Shown: in pieces, positions 31,853 through 43,820 of the stretch
How the letters are laid out: each line of letters begins with the position of its first letter
How positions within the stretch are numbered: position 1 is the first letter of the stretch
From: Oscheius tipulae
Taxonomy: Eukaryota > Nematoda > Chromadorea > Rhabditida > Rhabditidae
Length of the DNA stretch: 64,000 nt
Assembly: GCA_037178975.1 (NCBI GenBank)
Contig: JASJZH010000001.1
Location: 6,432,501 to 6,496,500, forward strand
Direction: 5' to 3'
Notes under the pieces: generated by a model
The model's input: only the letters and a program-made list of their open reading frames with translations
The model's database searches: none
What the model was told of the DNA's origin: nothing
Program-made: the position numbers and the translations under genes

Positions 31853-34800
31853 ATGCGCTCTCGACTAACTATTCTCCTTCTTCTCCTCATTCCCTTATCC
31901 ACGGCAGCTCCTCCGCTGGCAAGTTGTCCCCCAGTCCCATCCAAATGCTCTTGTGAGCCAGGAGATAGCGGAATGCTGCTGGTCAGCTGTGAAGAAGTTC
32001 TCTTGTCCAATCTCTTCAAGGTCTGTTTTAACACTAATTGGCTAGACAGTATGTCAGTCAGCCTGAGGCGCTTTTCCCTCCGCATTCCAGTTATTTAATA
32101 GGTCGCTCGCCAGGTGAATCCCTGTGCGCTTGGATGGTAAACTGGATCGTCGTGCCCTCTGACTCAGAGAGAGTGATCGGGCTTCTTTTGTGTTTCTACG
32201 AGTGGAAATGTACTTCCGTAAATAAGTGAAAGCTTTTTAGGATCTCGGGGCACTACCGTTGGAACAACTTCGAATCACCAAATGCAATCAGCCGAACCTT
32301 GACATCCTGCCCAAAGGGTTCATTCGTTCTTTGGAGATCAGCGACTGTGGGATCCAGAGAGTCGATAGCAAGGTGGGGATTGTTTGTTCATAGACGTCCC
32401 TTATCAAGTAACCGCGCTCAATCCAATCTCGCGCGTCCTCTCTGTCACAATCAGTCATCACGATATTGTCGCGTATCAATTGTCGGATTATGAAACTCAA
32501 GGCCAGTCACAGACGACTGTACAGATTCCGAAGATTGAGAAACTGATATATCTCAAAATACGCCTGTCTTGATGGCGGAACAAGGTCGATTTCTTTCGGC
32601 CGCGGAGTCAAACAGCCTATTTTACGGTTAATGTCCTGAACTTGCTGACAGCAAACATTTAAGAGAGACTCTCCCTAACTGTAGGCTATCCTTAAACTAG
32701 ATGATAGAGAGTACACCAGTAATTGAAAGCAGGTCAGACGGACTTTTTCCACTATTTGTACACTCTGATTATCGCCTTTTTGTAAAGCGGATACTCGGTC
32801 TTCTGCTGAACTGGGTCATGTTTGCGGTGAAAGTTGCCGGTCCGGAGCCATGACCTCCGGAGCGGTTCAATGGCGCGAGACAACATCCGGTTCGCTTTCT
32901 AAGCCGATTAGACAACAAGTTTTAAGGAATGTCACTCGTTTTCAGATTTTTGTCAATACTCTCAACGTGATAGAGGAGATCATCCTGGTGAACAATAGCC
33001 TGACGGAGGTTCCCAGCTTTGGAAATCTGTCTCGTCTGAGCAACCTCAATTTGAATGGGAACAATGTTAGTTGTATGTATGGTTCTGTCTGACACAATCT
33101 TTTGCAGATCTCTGATGTTCCGGACAACGTCTTTGCCGGAGTTCCTAGTCTTCAACAGCTACGTTTGGAGAGAAACAGCATCTGCAACTTGTCGACCAAG
33201 GCCTTTGAAGAGATCAAAAACAATCTCCGACTTCTCGATCTCAGTGGGAATTGCTTGAGCAAGATTCCGGCCACAAACCTCCGAAACAGTCAGAAGTTGC
33301 TGTATTTGGACTTGGCAGACAACCAAATCTCGGAGATCAACAACTTCGAACTGATGAACATGCCTCAGCTGCAGGAGATCCGTTTAAACAACAACGAACT
33401 TCGAACGATGCATCCGATGGCCATCATGAACGTTCCTCAGCTGAAGTATCTGTTCATCCGGGACAATCTCCTCTCCTCTTTGGATGGAGACAAACTCCAA
33501 GGTCTGTCCCAGCTGGAAGTCCTGGATGTGACCAACAACCTCCTTACCAAGGTACAACGAACAATTGAAAAGTGTAACTCTGATCTAGGTTCCCAAGCTG
33601 AAAGACTTTTCCAAACTGAAGCGGGTTCTTCTGGACGGCAATCTGATTGAGATGATCGAGACGCTGACCTTCTCCAACTGTACCCAACTTCAACTCATCA
33701 GTCTGCAGAACAATAACATCGTTCAAATCTCCAGGAACAGTTTTGAGTCTCTCGATCAGATGCAAGTTCTGCTCCTTGGAAACAACTCGTTGGCTTCAAT
33801 CGGTAGGCATCTTTGAATTATTTTTGATATTAGAGTTTCAGAACGCGGTATTCTGGATGGTATGCCGAGATTGGGTTTCCTCCACGCGAGAAACAACTCC
33901 ATTTCGAAGATCGACTCTCATGCCTTCTCGTCAGTTGTGAATCTGCAAAGTCTCGACTTGGCTCACAACGCCTTGGAGAGGGTCGAGCCGAAGACTTTCC
34001 AGAATCTGGGCAAATTGATGTGGCTCGATGTTTCCAACAACCGTCTTCAAGGCTTCGAAAAGGACTCATTTAGCCAGAAGATCGAGACTATGCTCCTAGA
34101 TGGTAGGTCCTGTTAGTCTCTGGTTTCAATTCGAGTTCAGGCAACGAGTGGATGTGTGATGAGAAGTTCGACTGGTTCGTGATGTTCCTGGTGACGAATC
34201 GAGTCCGAACTTTCCTTCCACAGCAGAAAGAGATTGACTGTAGTGGCCCTGCACAGCAGCATGGTGTTCGACTCCGTGATTTGATGATGAAAAAGTCTGA
34301 CGAGATGACAAGACAAAGGATACAAACTACTGGATTGAACAAACAAGGACAAACGTAGGCTCTACTTGTTTTGTACTGAACGAAGACATCAGGTCTCTGC
34401 TCTCGTCTTTCATTCCTGGACTGGGGAACTGGAACCCTCTGGCTGGATTGAGTATACCTCAGGCTGGAACTCAGTCTGCTCCTCAAGCCACAAAGTCAAA
34501 CAGCCCTGCTCAGCAGGTAATCTATCTCATAACTTGTGATATCAGTTGGTTAAGCCTGCACAAAGTTTCATCGTCAACATTCCCGGCTTCGGCGACTTTG
34601 ACTTGAGCAAGATTGATCCTAATTTATTGGACTATGTTCTGAAGGGAGGACAAGTTCCTGGAATTCCGAAAGAGACCATGGACGGCGTCATCCAGAGCTA
34701 CATGAAGAAGGTGTACGAGGCAACTGCCGCCGCGAAGGCGGGAAAACTTACCAAAGAACAAGAGAAGGTACTTTTAGACAAGATTCAGTCTATCATTCTA

Positions 34801-35528
34801 ATTCAGTTCCTCGTGCCGACAAATCTGTTGCCCCAACAGATGCTGCAAAACATGAACTCCGGTCAATTATCTGAAGCTACAGAAGAGCGGACAAGTGCGG
34901 TCACTGAGTACAAAACAGCTTCCGGCTCTCTTAGCTCCGGGCCTGTTGCAGCCAGTGGACCAAGTGTGAATACTGGCGCAATGGCTGAACTGTGGAAGCT
35001 CTTGCCTCCAGGCTACAATATCTCCAAGATTCCTCAAGAAGTTCTCAGCTCTGTGATGAAGGGAGAACTTCCCGACTTAAAAAAGCTACCAGCAGATCTC
35101 ATGACTCATTTCCAAGCCAATTCCGAGAAGTTGACTTCATTGTTCACCAAACTCGCTCCCGTAGGTTATTTCCAGCCTGCGTCAACTCTTTTTAGACAAA
35201 TGTTACCTTGGACGATCTTCTCGCCAAGCTGCCCAAGTTCGAGAAGCCAGTGCTGGCCACCTTCTCACCCTACGACATCAACAAACTGTCCAGTGACATG
35301 ATCCACGAGGAGCAGATCAGGGAAAGGGCTGCCAAAATGAAGTGAGTGTATAGTTTCAATCAAAACGAATGAGCGTACTCTAGAATCTACACGGTTATTG
35401 CTCTAGCGGCAGTCGGAGCTATTACAATCATCGTACTGGTCTTCTTCGTTGTCTATCTGAAGAAACAGCGAGCCAACAAGACGAGAGGGCTCTCGATTCC
35501 GGGAATAATGAGACCTCAAGTATTGTGA
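31853..35528 (+). CDS. Extracellular leucine-rich-repeat single-pass membrane protein (LET-4/EGG-6-like eLRR)
   Basis: Twelve exons (31853-32020, 32241-32372, 32946-33065, 33108-33551, 33589-33802, 33842-34102, 34141-34354, 34393-34516, 34546-34767, 34807-35160, 35196-35341, 35384-35528) encode 847 residues. A signal peptide (LTILLLLLIPLSTAAP) and a cysteine cap (SCPPVPSKCSCEPG) precede about 12-14 LRRs such as LLDLSGNCLSKIPATNLRNS and LRQLRLERNSI-type units. A cysteine flank NEWMCDEKFDWF closes the array. The juxtamembrane part contains two related segments (DLSKIDPNLLDYVLKGGQVP and NISKIPQEVLSSVMKGELPD). A transmembrane helix (ALAAVGAITIIVLVFFVVYL) is followed by a short basic tail. The layout matches nematode eLRR-only proteins LET-4/EGG-6 that maintain apical matrix and epithelial junctions; the exact orthologue is uncertain. 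The intron at 34517 is 29 bp (or 38 bp with the next AG). Confidence 0.85.
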
Positions 35529-35777
35529 CTCTCATCTAGATAGTAGCTTTATTGGTTTCTTTCGACTCAATCCATGTCCGGTGTACATCTAGTGTCTTCT
35601 CTTCCCCTTTATCTAGTGCCGTCTTCCCATTTGAACATACCGGTGTATTTATCTCAGAGTTCTAAGCTCCTAATTTCACTAGCTGTTACCGTACGGGTTG
35701 GCCCACTGACCGTTTACTGTATTCCCATTTGCTCATCGTTTGCCTTTCGTAGCTTGTCCACATCTAGTCACATAAAC

Positions 35778-35783
35778 TTTATT
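35778..35783 (-). other. AATAAA polyadenylation signal of dyf-1
   Basis: On the minus strand AATAAA begins three bases after the dyf-1 stop codon. The 3' untranslated region must therefore be extremely short, and it faces the 3' end of the LRR gene 250 bp away. Confidence 0.6.
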
Positions 35784-35786
35784 CAA

Positions 35787-38700
35787 TCACCAGCCAACGA
35801 CTTCGTGAAGAAGAGCTCGCAGTTGTCGAGCCTCGTAGGTTACGGTATTCTTGATCGAGTCGACATTGCCTTCTGTCAACGGTCCGTCAATAATGACCGG
35901 AATTTCTCGGCCATGTACTAAAATACGACGTTCTTTCAGAAAATGTTCTACGTTACATTCACACTGGACAAGGAACTTGTCGATGTCTTCTATCACCTTG
36001 TCCCGAATCACTATGAGATGCTTCGAGAGAGACTCTGAAACCCTTTTATCTCGATTGTAATTCATAAGTTACCGAGAATAGCTAGAAGACATCGTTTGGC
36101 ATAGAACCAGGTATCTGGGCCGAGTCGTCGATTCTGAGGCTCCAGAGCCTTCGTGACTCGGGAGATTCCAAACTCGTAGTTGTTTTTACTACAGTAAAGT
36201 GTTCCAATGACCAGATTGATGATACACATGTGATAGACCTTCTTGGCTGGATCCTCGTTCATTCGAACCTCTTCTTCCTGTTCCAGCTTGCGCATCAGTT
36301 CTTCTGCCTCCTGGTTATGATTGCTCATAATGTAGCAGACACACAGATTCGCGACTATTATGGCCGGCACGCTCATTATCTGAAGGAGATGTTATGCATG
36401 ATGAAAGATCTACGTTTTCGAACTGCTTGCTAATGATGGGCTCGTAGAAGGAGGCAGCCTTGTCGTACTTCCCGTCCTGCATGAAGAGAGTATGAGCCAC
36501 GTTCAACTTCCAGGTATCGTGCTCTCCACAGAATTCTGCAGACACCCTGAAAAGACTTCGAAATTCGTGTCAAGCTTTCAAATGTCTAAACCTAACTCTT
36601 TTTTTTTTTTTTAGAGAAACATCAACTAGTTATGGCACCAGCCTTCAAATAACAAGAGAATTTTCGGAAGCCCAGTTAAAGTCCGTGAAGTTCGCTCTTT
36701 AAAAAATTACCACGACCAAGGTGGCTCTACTACTCAGTCTTTCAAAATAGTTCAACTATTAGCGTTCGTCGTCGGTCAAGAGGAAGCAGCAGCCGGTATC
36801 GTTTGCTCCCCTGGCAACGCAAGTGACACGGACAAAAGATCACGATCTACAACGAGCTGATGCGCAACGAAGATCAGGCACGAATGACGGTCAGGATGAA
36901 AGACAAGAGGATGCTGTCAGTCGACTCGCAGTACGATCTGAACCAGCTGACGCCCATTTACAATCTGGGTCGTCAAGTTTGCGACTTCAGTCGTCAGAGT
37001 ATGGAGGATCTTCGTCTTCTGCCCACCATCTCCTCCTACAAGCTACAATATGATTGTTCGACAGAGGGAGTCATCACTACTTTTTCGATCGACCGGAGAA
37101 AGATGCCTGCACGGCTCGCTCCATCCGCTCCCTCCCCAAACTTTACCCCGAAACCTGTCGCTAGACAGAGCAGCATTGAATGACCCTAAAGAAGTGCTAA
37201 CAGTAAATCACCTGAACATCTCTTCCACTCTGTTGTACAGTCCCTTGTCAAAGTAGATCTTGGCCTGGGACATGAGGACGGGCAGATACAGCTCCAAAGT
37301 CTCGTCAAAAGCCCGGATAGCCTTCTTTGCCAGCTGTTCGTCATTCGTTTGACGAATTTCCTATACCCCTGCCTTTTCTGAATGACTGATGGAGTCTACC
37401 TTGACTTGCTTAGTCAGTTTCCTCAGCTCTATCATCTGTTCACTGGCCAGCACATCGAACTTGGCCAACGCGTCGTCGGGAGACGTTTGCTGATTGATAA
37501 CAGCGTCCAGGTAGTCGAATAAGTACTATAAAAGGTCTGATAACCAAGGACCAGCTTACCTGTGTCAGATACTTGTAGGTTAGATGAGCGTGCTCGGCTA
37601 GAACATCAGCAGCCAGGTCGTAGTACTAAACTGATCTATGTGATTTTGCTGTCTCTTTTGAACAGCACCTCGTATTTACAGTAGAGAAGGAGAAGGTTGG
37701 CAAATGTCTCTGGAGGGAATGGCTGCTGGCTCAGAAGGTACTGGAGTTTGGCGAAGCCGTCTGTCGGATTCGCCTCGATCCCTGAATAGATTATCTTGGT
37801 TCGTCCTTTGGGCTTTACAGCCGCTGACATGTGGTTTAAAGTTCTACATTTTTCTCGTTTCCGCACTAGCATTCGTCTCATTCGCATCTCTTAATTTAAA
37901 TTTATCTACCTGGACCAAATCTTTTTGAACTACCTAACTATACCCATTCTGTTTGTTTGATTGTTCCCCTACCGACAAGAGCCTGATTGTGAAGAGTGAC
38001 CGGGTCGAGTTCTTCTTCTAGACGAGGAGGCATGTCAGCTAGAGCTTCATTGGCCGCCGTCACTACAAGCATTGTGTCGACTCGAGAGCAAAATGAACTA
38101 ACTCTCTTTCATCTTGTACTCGATGGCAAATTTCAAATTGAAGGCTTCGATAAGAGATGTCTCGTGAAGCAGCATTGTGTTTCCAACAGTACGAATCCCG
38201 GCATCACTAGACGCTCCAACCGCCAGTTCTAAAAGAAGAACTACAGAATTCCATGAGAACCTACCAGGATGGTCTTTAACTCCACGATCGATAATGTTGG
38301 CTATGTAGCTCATGGCCTGAGCGTATTCCATCTTACTGTAGTGGCAAAGTGCAATGCAATAGGCCAGTTGAGGCTGATAGCCAAGAGAGTTCGAAGCCTT
38401 TGTGAATCGAGCCAACGCCTCTTCGTAGTTGCCTTCCTTATACTCAATACAGGCCAAATTGACCTCCGAATGAGGATCGTCTGGCTGATATTGCTCGACC
38501 AAAACTCTGGCATTGTTTAGATCCCCCTCTCTGTACTTGATAGACGATTCCAGCTTGACTACCTCTCCGAGAAGGTTCGGGTCATCGATCTGGTTAGGAA
38601 TTCTCACGGATAACAGCAAAAAACCTACAGTCGAAACTACAGTCAGGGCTTCTGGAAGCATGTTTGCCTGGAGAAGTGACTGTGCCAAATAGAGTTTGTA

Positions 38701-39040
38701 TTCTGGAAAGGAGGGGAACAGGGTCGACAGCTGTTCATAGCAGTCGACTGCTCCTGTGAAATCTCCAGTGTAGTAGTAGCAGTAGCCTAGAAGGGACAGC
38801 CCCGCACGATTCTGGAAGCCTTTATTAATTTCGAAAGATTTGAAAACCGTCGATCCACTAGAACTATTCAGTCACATACCTGAGGTGATCTCTGCAGCTC
38901 GTATTGTAGAACATGGATGGCATCGTGGTACTTTTCCTGATTGATCTGTTCAAGTCTTTTTCGATTCCTAAACAATCAAAACTGACGTATCCATAGATCG
39001 TAGAAGTGAAATCGCCATCTTTGATAGGTACGAAGGTCAT
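35787..39040 (-). CDS. dyf-1: DYF-1 / IFT70 (TTC30) intraflagellar transport TPR protein
   Basis: Subunit of IFT-B needed to extend the distal cilium and, in C. elegans, to engage OSM-3 kinesin and tubulin glutamylation. Fourteen exons from 38987-39040 to 35787-35917 give 648 residues, against about 650-665 in the family, with every phase consistent. It follows TTC30 end to end: MTFVPIKDGDFTSTIYGY, NRAGLSLLGYCYYYTGDFTG, HETSLIEAFNLKFAIEYKMK, PFPPETFANLLLLYCKYE, WKLNVAHTLFMQ, NLVIGTLYCSKNNYEFGISR, VTYEARQLRALLHEVVGW. TPR repeats run throughout. Start 39040 is chosen because it matches family N-termini; an in-frame ATG at 39088 falls inside the X-box promoter motif. Introns are 38-41 bp except 37782-37972 (191 bp) and 36547-37211 (665 bp), the latter carrying an unexplained plus-strand ORF. 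Confidence 0.95.
36860..37183 (+). CDS. Unrecognised 107-residue ORF nested in a dyf-1 intron
   Basis: The only long late intron of dyf-1 (36547-37211) contains a plus-strand frame open from about 36819 to a TGA at 37181-37183. From ATG 36860 it reads MRNEDQARMTVRMKDKRM, then DSQYDLNQLTPIYNLGRQVC, RQSMEDLRLLPTISSYKLQY, TEGVITTFSIDRRKMPARL and a proline-rich tail. Composition looks like real coding sequence (no low complexity, varied charged and hydrophobic residues). No known domain was recognised. Open sequence upstream of the ATG (KITIYNEL) may be part of an earlier start or an exon. It could be a nested gene, its last exon, or an inserted gene fragment. Confidence 0.4.
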   Translation: MRNEDQARMTVRMKDKRMLSVDSQYDLNQLTPIYNLGRQVCDFSRQSMEDLRLLPTISSYKLQYDCSTEGVITTFSIDRRKMPARLAPSAPSPNFTPKPVARQSSIE

Positions 39041-39080
39041 TCTTCTGCGTAGCGGGTACAAATAACGGGGGCTTTCTGAG

Positions 39081-39094
39081 GATGCCATGGCAAC
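39081..39094 (-). promoter_or_regulatory. X-box, binding site of the RFX factor DAF-19
   Basis: On the minus strand the 14-mer GTTGCCATGGCATC matches the X-box consensus GTTNCC-AT-RGNAAC at 13 of the 14 positions, differing only in the second-last base group (GGCATC for GGCAAC). It ends 41 bp before the dyf-1 start codon, in the usual range for nematode ciliary genes. DAF-19/RFX drives most IFT genes. The overlap with the upstream ATG at 39088 argues for translation from 39040. Confidence 0.8.
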
Positions 39095-39757
39095 GTGGTC
39101 GCGAACATTTAGCGTCGTGTTCTGGCCCTTATATAGAAGCTTTTGTAAGGTTTCTGGCCAAGGACACGCCTGTTTCTCCCCTTTATCGTGAATGTTTGTA
39201 GCAACAAGAAACAGATTGGCCAGTATCAGAAGCTGGACGGAAAATTATCTCTCAGTCATGATGGTATTTGGGGAAAAAGTGGATAAGAAAAAACGACTTA
39301 ACAAACGTCTTCTTGACTATGGTTATGTGTGATGGAGCTCAGAACAAGAGTTTGCTGGTAATCCGAATATTAGAAGGTTAGTTGTCACAGATTTGACCAG
39401 TGTGGACGAATCGAAAAGATCATTCTGGTAACAAGTTTCTTGGCTTTTCTTTCACACACCTCATTTTCGAGGATTTTGAGGCTATAATAGCTTTATTGTC
39501 TCCGATATATCACATTTTAAAGGCGCTGTATTATATCACAGAAAATTCACAAGCATCCAAATCACAGATGCTGTAAAACAGGCAAAAAGACTAGGAGTGA
39601 AAAACGGGGGGAGGATAACTTACAAAAAGGAGGGGAATAAGTGAAAACCCAGTAAGTGAGAAAAGATTTGGAATCACATTTAGGGGGCCAGGCCAAAAAA
39701 ATAAATAAATAATATCTTTGAAGAAACTATAGGAAGTGTACAAAGGCTATACTACAT
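39095..39757. other. dyf-1 upstream / AP-1 mu downstream spacer
   Basis: About 660 bp with no gene. It would hold the rest of the dyf-1 promoter and the 3' untranslated region of the AP-1 mu gene, both on the minus strand. An A/T-rich run with ATAAATAAATAA lies near 39700. Confidence 0.45.
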
Positions 39758-41679
39758 TTAGGACATTCGGAGCTGGTAGTCGCCGTTCTGAGTGACGTAG
39801 CGGACCCATGGAAGAGCCTGGTAGCCGCTTTTCTCGATGATTTTCAAGTAGCGAACCTGGAAAAGTTTTAATAATGTAAAGAAAGTAGAGATAGAAGGAT
39901 TGTCGTAGGTTTATTAGGAGCCGAAGGTCTGTACACGACCAACGGCACACGCACACTACATTTGCTCTAGCAGCGTAGCCTTTTTAGGCCAACTTCAGAC
40001 GAAACCAACACTTTGGCATAGCCGTAGTTAGCTGCACTTCAACTATAAAAGAAAAAAAGAATTTACCTGTAGACCACTGGTTGTGTAGTAGGGAATCTCA
40101 AATTTGACTTGAATCGGTGCCTTTCCTTCGATATCCTCACTTTTGATCGAGGGAAGTTGGAAGTGGGCCCGCATCAGATATTCTCGACCTCCGGGGAAAC
40201 TACGAATTGTCCAGACGAAGGCTTGAATCTCGGGCATGTACTTGACCGAGCCAACAGACTGAAAACGACGCGATTAGGCCGGAAAAATCGATACAGAAGC
40301 GAGAGCTCGTTGGGGCAAGCATACGAGCAAGACCTTAGCTAACGCCAGAAAAACAAACTTACAGTCTTGAACTTTGGCGAATAGGCGTCGGAAGGAACGG
40401 GAATAATGACTTCCACATGATTGGCGATGGACTGCCTCTTGAACTGAGATTTCGCCTTGACCATGTACTCAACTCTCGAATGTTCGTACTTTTCCACGCT
40501 GGCTTCGACCCATATCAGCGGTTTGACCTGAAGTTCATTGTTCATGACAGTACCTGGATCGAGACGAACCTGGGTAGTGAGACGATAACTCATCAGCTCG
40601 AACTCGCCGTCCGGTGGAATGAACGAGATTGTACGCTCCGACTCGAATCGAGAAAGACGGACGCATTGATGGAATTTGACGTCTTCCAATTCGACTCCTT
40701 TGCCACCGCGTCCGCCTGAAAGATCACCTACAGCAGAAGAGTGTTGCTACTCATCACATAAACTCAAAATAGCAGGCAGAACCACCGAATTAAATGAATA
40801 ACAACTCACGTGCAGCGGCCGACTGCTGGAAAATGACCTTGTCGTTGAGTCCGAGACGGAGTTCAGGCATTCCACTAAGCACAACGCGCATTCGAATAGA
40901 GCCAACTATTTCACTACGTAACACGGTTCCTTGAGCATTAGCCTAAAGCACACAACGATGAGAGTAATCACAGCACAGCAAACAACAACTGTAAGGTCCG
41001 AAACTAACCAGCATGTTCACACTCTCGATGACGTCAAGGAAGACCTCGTTCTTCCTGTATCGAATACCTTCAGAGCGCCAGGAAACGGCGTTTGTGACGG
41101 CCATCGGAGGACGGGGAGCGACTTCCAGACGATGTCCTTCTTGTGTTATGTACCTGTATTGAGCATAGCTTGTTGAACGGAGAGACCAACTAACTCTTGA
41201 AGTATTTTGCTCTCGGTAGTCTGTGGGAAGCCGTAGTCCATCATCTCGTCGAAAAGTTCGAAGATTATGACGAAGTTGTCTCTGACAGATTCCTCTTCGA
41301 GATCTTTGAAATATTCGCAGAAGACTTCGACCAGCTTGTACAGAAAGGCGAGAACCATTCCGACATTGTGGTTCTTTCTGGAGACACCCACCACTGAAAC
41401 ATTATTTTTAGGGGAATATAGGGAAAAAAAACTAACAAAAGAGGTTTCTGTGTTTGATAAATGTGAAGCTGATATCTCCAGACTGGAGAACAGGTGATGG
41501 TCTCCCTTCATCCTCACTCTCCACCAGAAGAGGCATGAACTTTTCAATTACAGACATCTCGACATCGCCTCGATAGTTGCGCGAAACTACAACCTACAAA
41601 ACGCTTGTTGTAAAGGAAAAAAAAGAAGAAAACTGACATTTCCTTTGAGATCGAGGATGAAAAGTGCGGAAGTGGACAT
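39758..41679 (-). CDS. apm-1: AP-1 clathrin adaptor medium subunit (mu-1)
   Basis: Nine exons (41638-41679, 41437-41593, 41195-41393, 41009-41153, 40810-40942, 40570-40715, 40363-40527, 40067-40258, 39758-39856) encode 425 residues. The longin-like N-terminus is MSTSALFILDLKGN then VVVSRNYRGDVEMSVIEKFM; the mu homology domain includes RPPMAVTNAVSWRSEG, RKNEVFLDVIESVNML, ELEDVKFHQCVRLSRF and YLKIIEKSGYQALPWVRYVT. These are mu-1 rather than mu-2 hallmarks. The subunit reads YxxPhi sorting signals at trans-Golgi and endosomes. C. elegans has two mu-1 genes, apm-1 and unc-101; which one this matches, or whether the species has a single copy, is unresolved. Two acceptors 12 bp apart (40715 or 40727) and a stop-free 42-bp intron at 40528-40569 allow alternative inclusions. 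Confidence 0.93.
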
Positions 41680-42279
41680 CTTCCAGGGCACACGTGGCCC
41701 GTCGGTGAAGCTGCTCTAAAATATTTATGAGGAAATTGCAACGAAGGCAAGAAAAAAAGAATACAGCGCCAAATGAGGGAAAATTGATGAAACAAAAGGC
41801 GGCGAAAACGAAATTGGAGCCAATTGAGCCGCGGGAACGTTCTGCCTTTGAAGCAACCTTTTTAGGCTGAGCATGCAATGAGATTTCAAATAAAACAGAA
41901 GAAATAACCCTGGAGAAACGACCAGAGGTGTAGTTATCGAACCACCTGTGCAAATAATCGTCTTTCCCCGCGAGACCCCGACCATACGCCAGGTGTAGCT
42001 GGCTGGCAGCAGTGAGATCATTTCTAGTCCCTTTATCCACGCAAAACTATTCATGGTTCCACGTGGAAGATTGTGAAAGAAGTAGAATTTTGAGAGCAAG
42101 TCGACTGGAAGATATAGACGACGTATAATAGTATGCATGCTTTATAATCTCACACAAAACAAAATAACAAGGTTTTAAAAGGGGGGAAAGGGAGGGGATG
42201 GAACACGTAAGGCATGGGGGTACACGACCGAAATCACCAGAATGAAACTAGCAAAACTACATAAGAATTGGAGGGAAAC
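41680..42279. other. AP-1 mu upstream / ahcy-1 downstream spacer
   Basis: 600 bp between two minus-strand genes. Overlapping minus-strand frames (41594-42138) have no family resemblance and no starts fitting a splice model. The spacing suggests separate promoters rather than a tight operon (100 bp or so would be expected). Confidence 0.4.

Positions 42280-43820
<1,541 letters not shown>

Noticed and set aside
38941-38986. A 19-bp intron in dyf-1 ending at TGTTTAG
   Set aside because: Too short and gives a stop codon. Using the later AG makes a 41-bp intron and restores perfect TTC30 alignment.
39041-39088. Upstream in-frame ATG of dyf-1 (MASSESP...)
   Set aside because: It lies inside the X-box and extends beyond family N-termini, so 39040 is preferred.
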